This document shows positions 62,204-64,000 of a stretch of DNA of 64,000 bases, one piece after another. The position numbers were made by a program, and so were the translations under genes. The notes below the pieces were generated by a model. That model was given only the letters and a program-made list of their open reading frames with translations, ran no database searches and was not told the origin of the DNA. The DNA is from Saprospiraceae bacterium (GTDB taxonomy: Bacteria > Bacteroidota > Bacteroidia > Chitinophagales > Saprospiraceae). Numbering within the stretch: the stretch's first letter is position 1; the number at the start of each line of letters is the position of its first letter. The stretch lies in NCBI GenBank assembly GCA_016714445.1, contig JADJNF010000003.1, forward strand, positions 372,001 through 436,000. The letters run 5' to 3'.

Positions 62204-64000
62204 TTAATGATTAAAATTAATGGCCCCAAGATAAGAATTCATTTTATCATCTTCACTATAGAAAATTCTTTGAAGTATGATCGCCGGGTCCAGATGATAA
62301 ATAGTAATTGTATTTTGACCTTTTTTGAAATTGTTTACTTTTATTTTTGTGTGAATGATATTATCAGCCACCCATTTTTCCCATTTTGGATGATCAGCTC
62401 CTTTGGCATTTAAACTGATGATTTCAGGTTCTGACTCATTCACAGACACAGCTATTTTTAAGCCACCTGTATTAAAAACATCCAAGGTCGGTGAATGGAA
62501 TAGATGAAGATATCCTGCTTCATATTCATGTATATTGTCAAAAATAACATTAACTGAAGGGGCATCTTTTGGCTCAGAGAATGATGAGTGATTCATAGGC
62601 CAAGTGGTGAGACCAAGTCCGTATCTCCCATAATGGTCAAGTAATTTCCAATCGATCGATGCCTGATTTTTTACTACTTTATATGGTCTAATGTCTATAA
62701 CTATTTCTTTTGGTTTATTTTCATATTTATTGTCCATCATCAAAGTATCTCCCATTTCCCAATGCCAAAGCCGGTAGGTATGCGGCATCACATTTTTCTG
62801 TGGTTGTTGCCAATATGTGTAGCCAATATGGGTCTGCGACATCATATGATTCCATTTTCCATTTAGGAGCTGATGATATGTTTGGGTAATTAATGAGTCG
62901 TTTTGGTAATACTTTTTGACTTCACCTGCATAAAAATTTGTCAATGGGCTTTTGGCATAAAAATGTCTGTGGTTGAGCGCTTGAGAATAATACATCTGAT
63001 ATAGATTACTCATGGCTTCAAGAGGATGATGCACCAATTGGAAGTAAGCAGTATGGACATCTTTATCCAGATTTTGCATCAATACAGATGATTTTTCTGT
63101 AAGGGTCTTGAAAGTAGTTACCATGTTTTCAAACTCATTATTCACATCCAGACTATATGTTGTTGAATTTAGAATTTCTGGTTTTCGAAGTGATATCAGA
63201 TGGCTGCTTTGATGTAGTATCTCTCCGACTTCGGTTGATTTTTCAGTTCCAAACTGTTGAGCCGACCATTGTGTAAAATAAGGATTTACATCTTCATATT
63301 TGATCTTCTCAGGATTCCAAGCCAGATCAAGGAAAAACGAAACAGGCAATTCCATCGGTTTGATATCACCTACATTTACGATCCATATTCGGTCTATTCC
63401 ATTTTGATAGCTCATGGTCATCTGATCCCAAATGCGCGGTAGGTAATTGGTATTGAGCCACTTGTAATTCCTTGGCCCGCCTACATAATCGAAATGATAG
63501 TACATACCATATCCACCTGATCTTGGACTCTCTTTGGATGGCAACCTCCGCACATTACCCCAATTGTCATCACAAAAAAGCAAAGTAATGTCTTCCGGCA
63601 CTTGCATACCTTTGTCATAATAGTCTTGTACTTCTTTGTATAAAGCCCACATTTGTGGTGTTTGATTTGCAGGTTTTTTGGTGGATGATTCTATTATTTT
63701 TCTTTGATCAGCAACTATGTTTTCTAAAAGAGAAATGGCTGTTTTTTCGGTCATTGGTTCATCACCATCTCCACGCATACCCACGGTTACTATCTTTTCA
63801 TTATCAGCACGGTCCATGCCTTCTTTCCAAAATGTTTGGAGATCATTTTTATGCGTTTCATAATTCCATTTAGCGCCCTTACCATGTCTGCGCCATTCAT
63901 CATGTGCACGCATGAGAGGTTCGTGGTGTGATGTTCCTATGACGATACCATATTTTTCGGCCATCATTTTGTTTTCTGAATCATCATCGTAAAAAGCATT
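62204..64000 (-). CDS. GH115 xylan alpha-1,2-glucuronidase (5' partial)
   Basis: The gene runs off the right edge; 598 residues are visible and the frame is open to base 64000, so the ATG at 63967 is not the start. NAFYDDDSENKMMAEKYGIVIGTSHHEPLMRA is the conserved barrel region of GH115, and LLFCDDNWGNVRRLP and GMYYHFDYVGGPRNYKWLNT are the following active-site blocks. The remaining sequence is the helical domain and the C-terminal sandwich (to about residue 590). GH115 removes 4-O-methylglucuronic acid from intact glucuronoxylan. It heads the visible operon with xylBA. Confidence 0.92.
   Translation of the reverse strand, partial: NAFYDDDSENKMMAEKYGIVIGTSHHEPLMRAHDEWRRHGKGAKWNYETHKNDLQTFWKEGMDRADNEKIVTVGMRGDGDEPMTEKTAISLLENIVADQRKIIESSTKKPANQTPQMWALYKEVQDYYDKGMQVPEDITLLFCDDNWGNVRRLPSKESPRSGGYGMYYHFDYVGGPRNYKWLNTNYLPRIWDQMTMSYQNGIDRIWIVNVGDIKPMELPVSFFLDLAWNPEKIKYEDVNPYFTQWSAQQFGTEKSTEVGEILHQSSHLISLRKPEILNSTTYSLDVNNEFENMVTTFKTLTEKSSVLMQNLDKDVHTAYFQLVHHPLEAMSNLYQMYYSQALNHRHFYAKSPLTNFYAGEVKKYYQNDSLITQTYHQLLNGKWNHMMSQTHIGYTYWQQPQKNVMPHTYRLWHWEMGDTLMMDNKYENKPKEIVIDIRPYKVVKNQASIDWKLLDHYGRYGLGLTTWPMNHSSFSEPKDAPSVNVIFDNIHEYEAGYLHLFHSPTLDVFNTGGLKIAVSVNESEPEIISLNAKGADHPKWEKWVADNIIHTKIKVNNFKKGQNTITIYHLDPAIILQRIFYSEDDKMNSYLGAINFNH

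Noticed and set aside
1..64000. tRNA, rRNA and transposase genes
   Set aside because: I looked for T-loop-like sequences and transposase signatures on both strands and found none that I could support; short non-coding RNAs could be missed by eye.

Overview
The window reads as chromosomal DNA of an AT-rich Bacteroidota bacterium. The signs are a type IX secretion sorting domain (40191-42908), lipoproteins, genes without clear Shine-Dalgarno sites, TAnnTTTG-type -7 boxes, and GH43/GH51/GH115/GH10 hemicellulases. A Saprospiraceae-like lineage would fit, but that is inference. Four genes are each broken by one apparent missing base in a short A/T run. This looks more like consensus error in an assembly than biology.

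Layout. (1) 1-3974: the 3' part of a signalling pair, a protein with two GHKL ATPase domains followed by a receiver-domain protein, each split by a one-base frameshift. (2) 4170-8277: a secreted SGNH / PVC-type dehydrogenase / cytochrome c fusion overlapping a ThuA-like lipoprotein gene. (3) 8666-11544: small accessory genes (hotdog-fold protein, RDD membrane protein, RelE-type toxin-antitoxin pair, DUF1826-like protein) separated by GC-rich structured repeats, some resembling integron attC sites. (4) 11901-18141: first hemicellulose block, GH10 xylanase, aldo/keto reductase and two GH43 enzymes. (5) 18310-32378: an AbiE toxin-antitoxin pair, regulators (GlxA-like, AraC, LytTR, TPR-HTH), small-ligand proteins (GyrI-like, DinB-SnoaL, SRPBCC, cupin), DUF1801/DUF2200 proteins and a 947-residue BNR-repeat exoprotein. 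(6) 33379-40190: accessory genes (S41 peptidase, TonB-C-like lipoprotein plus TPR protein, NTF2-like protein, sensor propeller, DUF2971 protein) in repeat-rich DNA. (7) 40191-47415: a T9SS-secreted protein, a CE1-type esterase, an orphan XRE regulator, and two 200-bp direct repeats bracketing a YoeB toxin-antitoxin pair and a broken amidohydrolase gene. (8) 47435-64000, all on the minus strand: a glucuronoarabinoxylan-utilisation cluster.

How the genes work together. In transcription order the right-hand cluster reads GH115 alpha-glucuronidase, xylB, xylA, sialate-O-acetylesterase-type esterase, GH51 arabinofuranosidase, IlvD/Edd-type aldonate dehydratase, FAH-family protein, GntP transporter, DUF1593 protein and GH3 beta-xylosidase-like enzyme. 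With the GH10, the GH43 enzymes and the CE1-type esterase this can remove uronic acid, arabinose and acyl side groups, cut the xylan backbone and take xylose to xylulose-5-phosphate. The dehydratase, FAH protein and GntP transporter suggest a parallel route for pentonic acids. No SusC/SusD pair is present.

At least seven families of short dispersed repeats, most of them palindromic, fill the intergenic DNA. No tRNA, rRNA, CRISPR array, transposase or integrase gene was seen.
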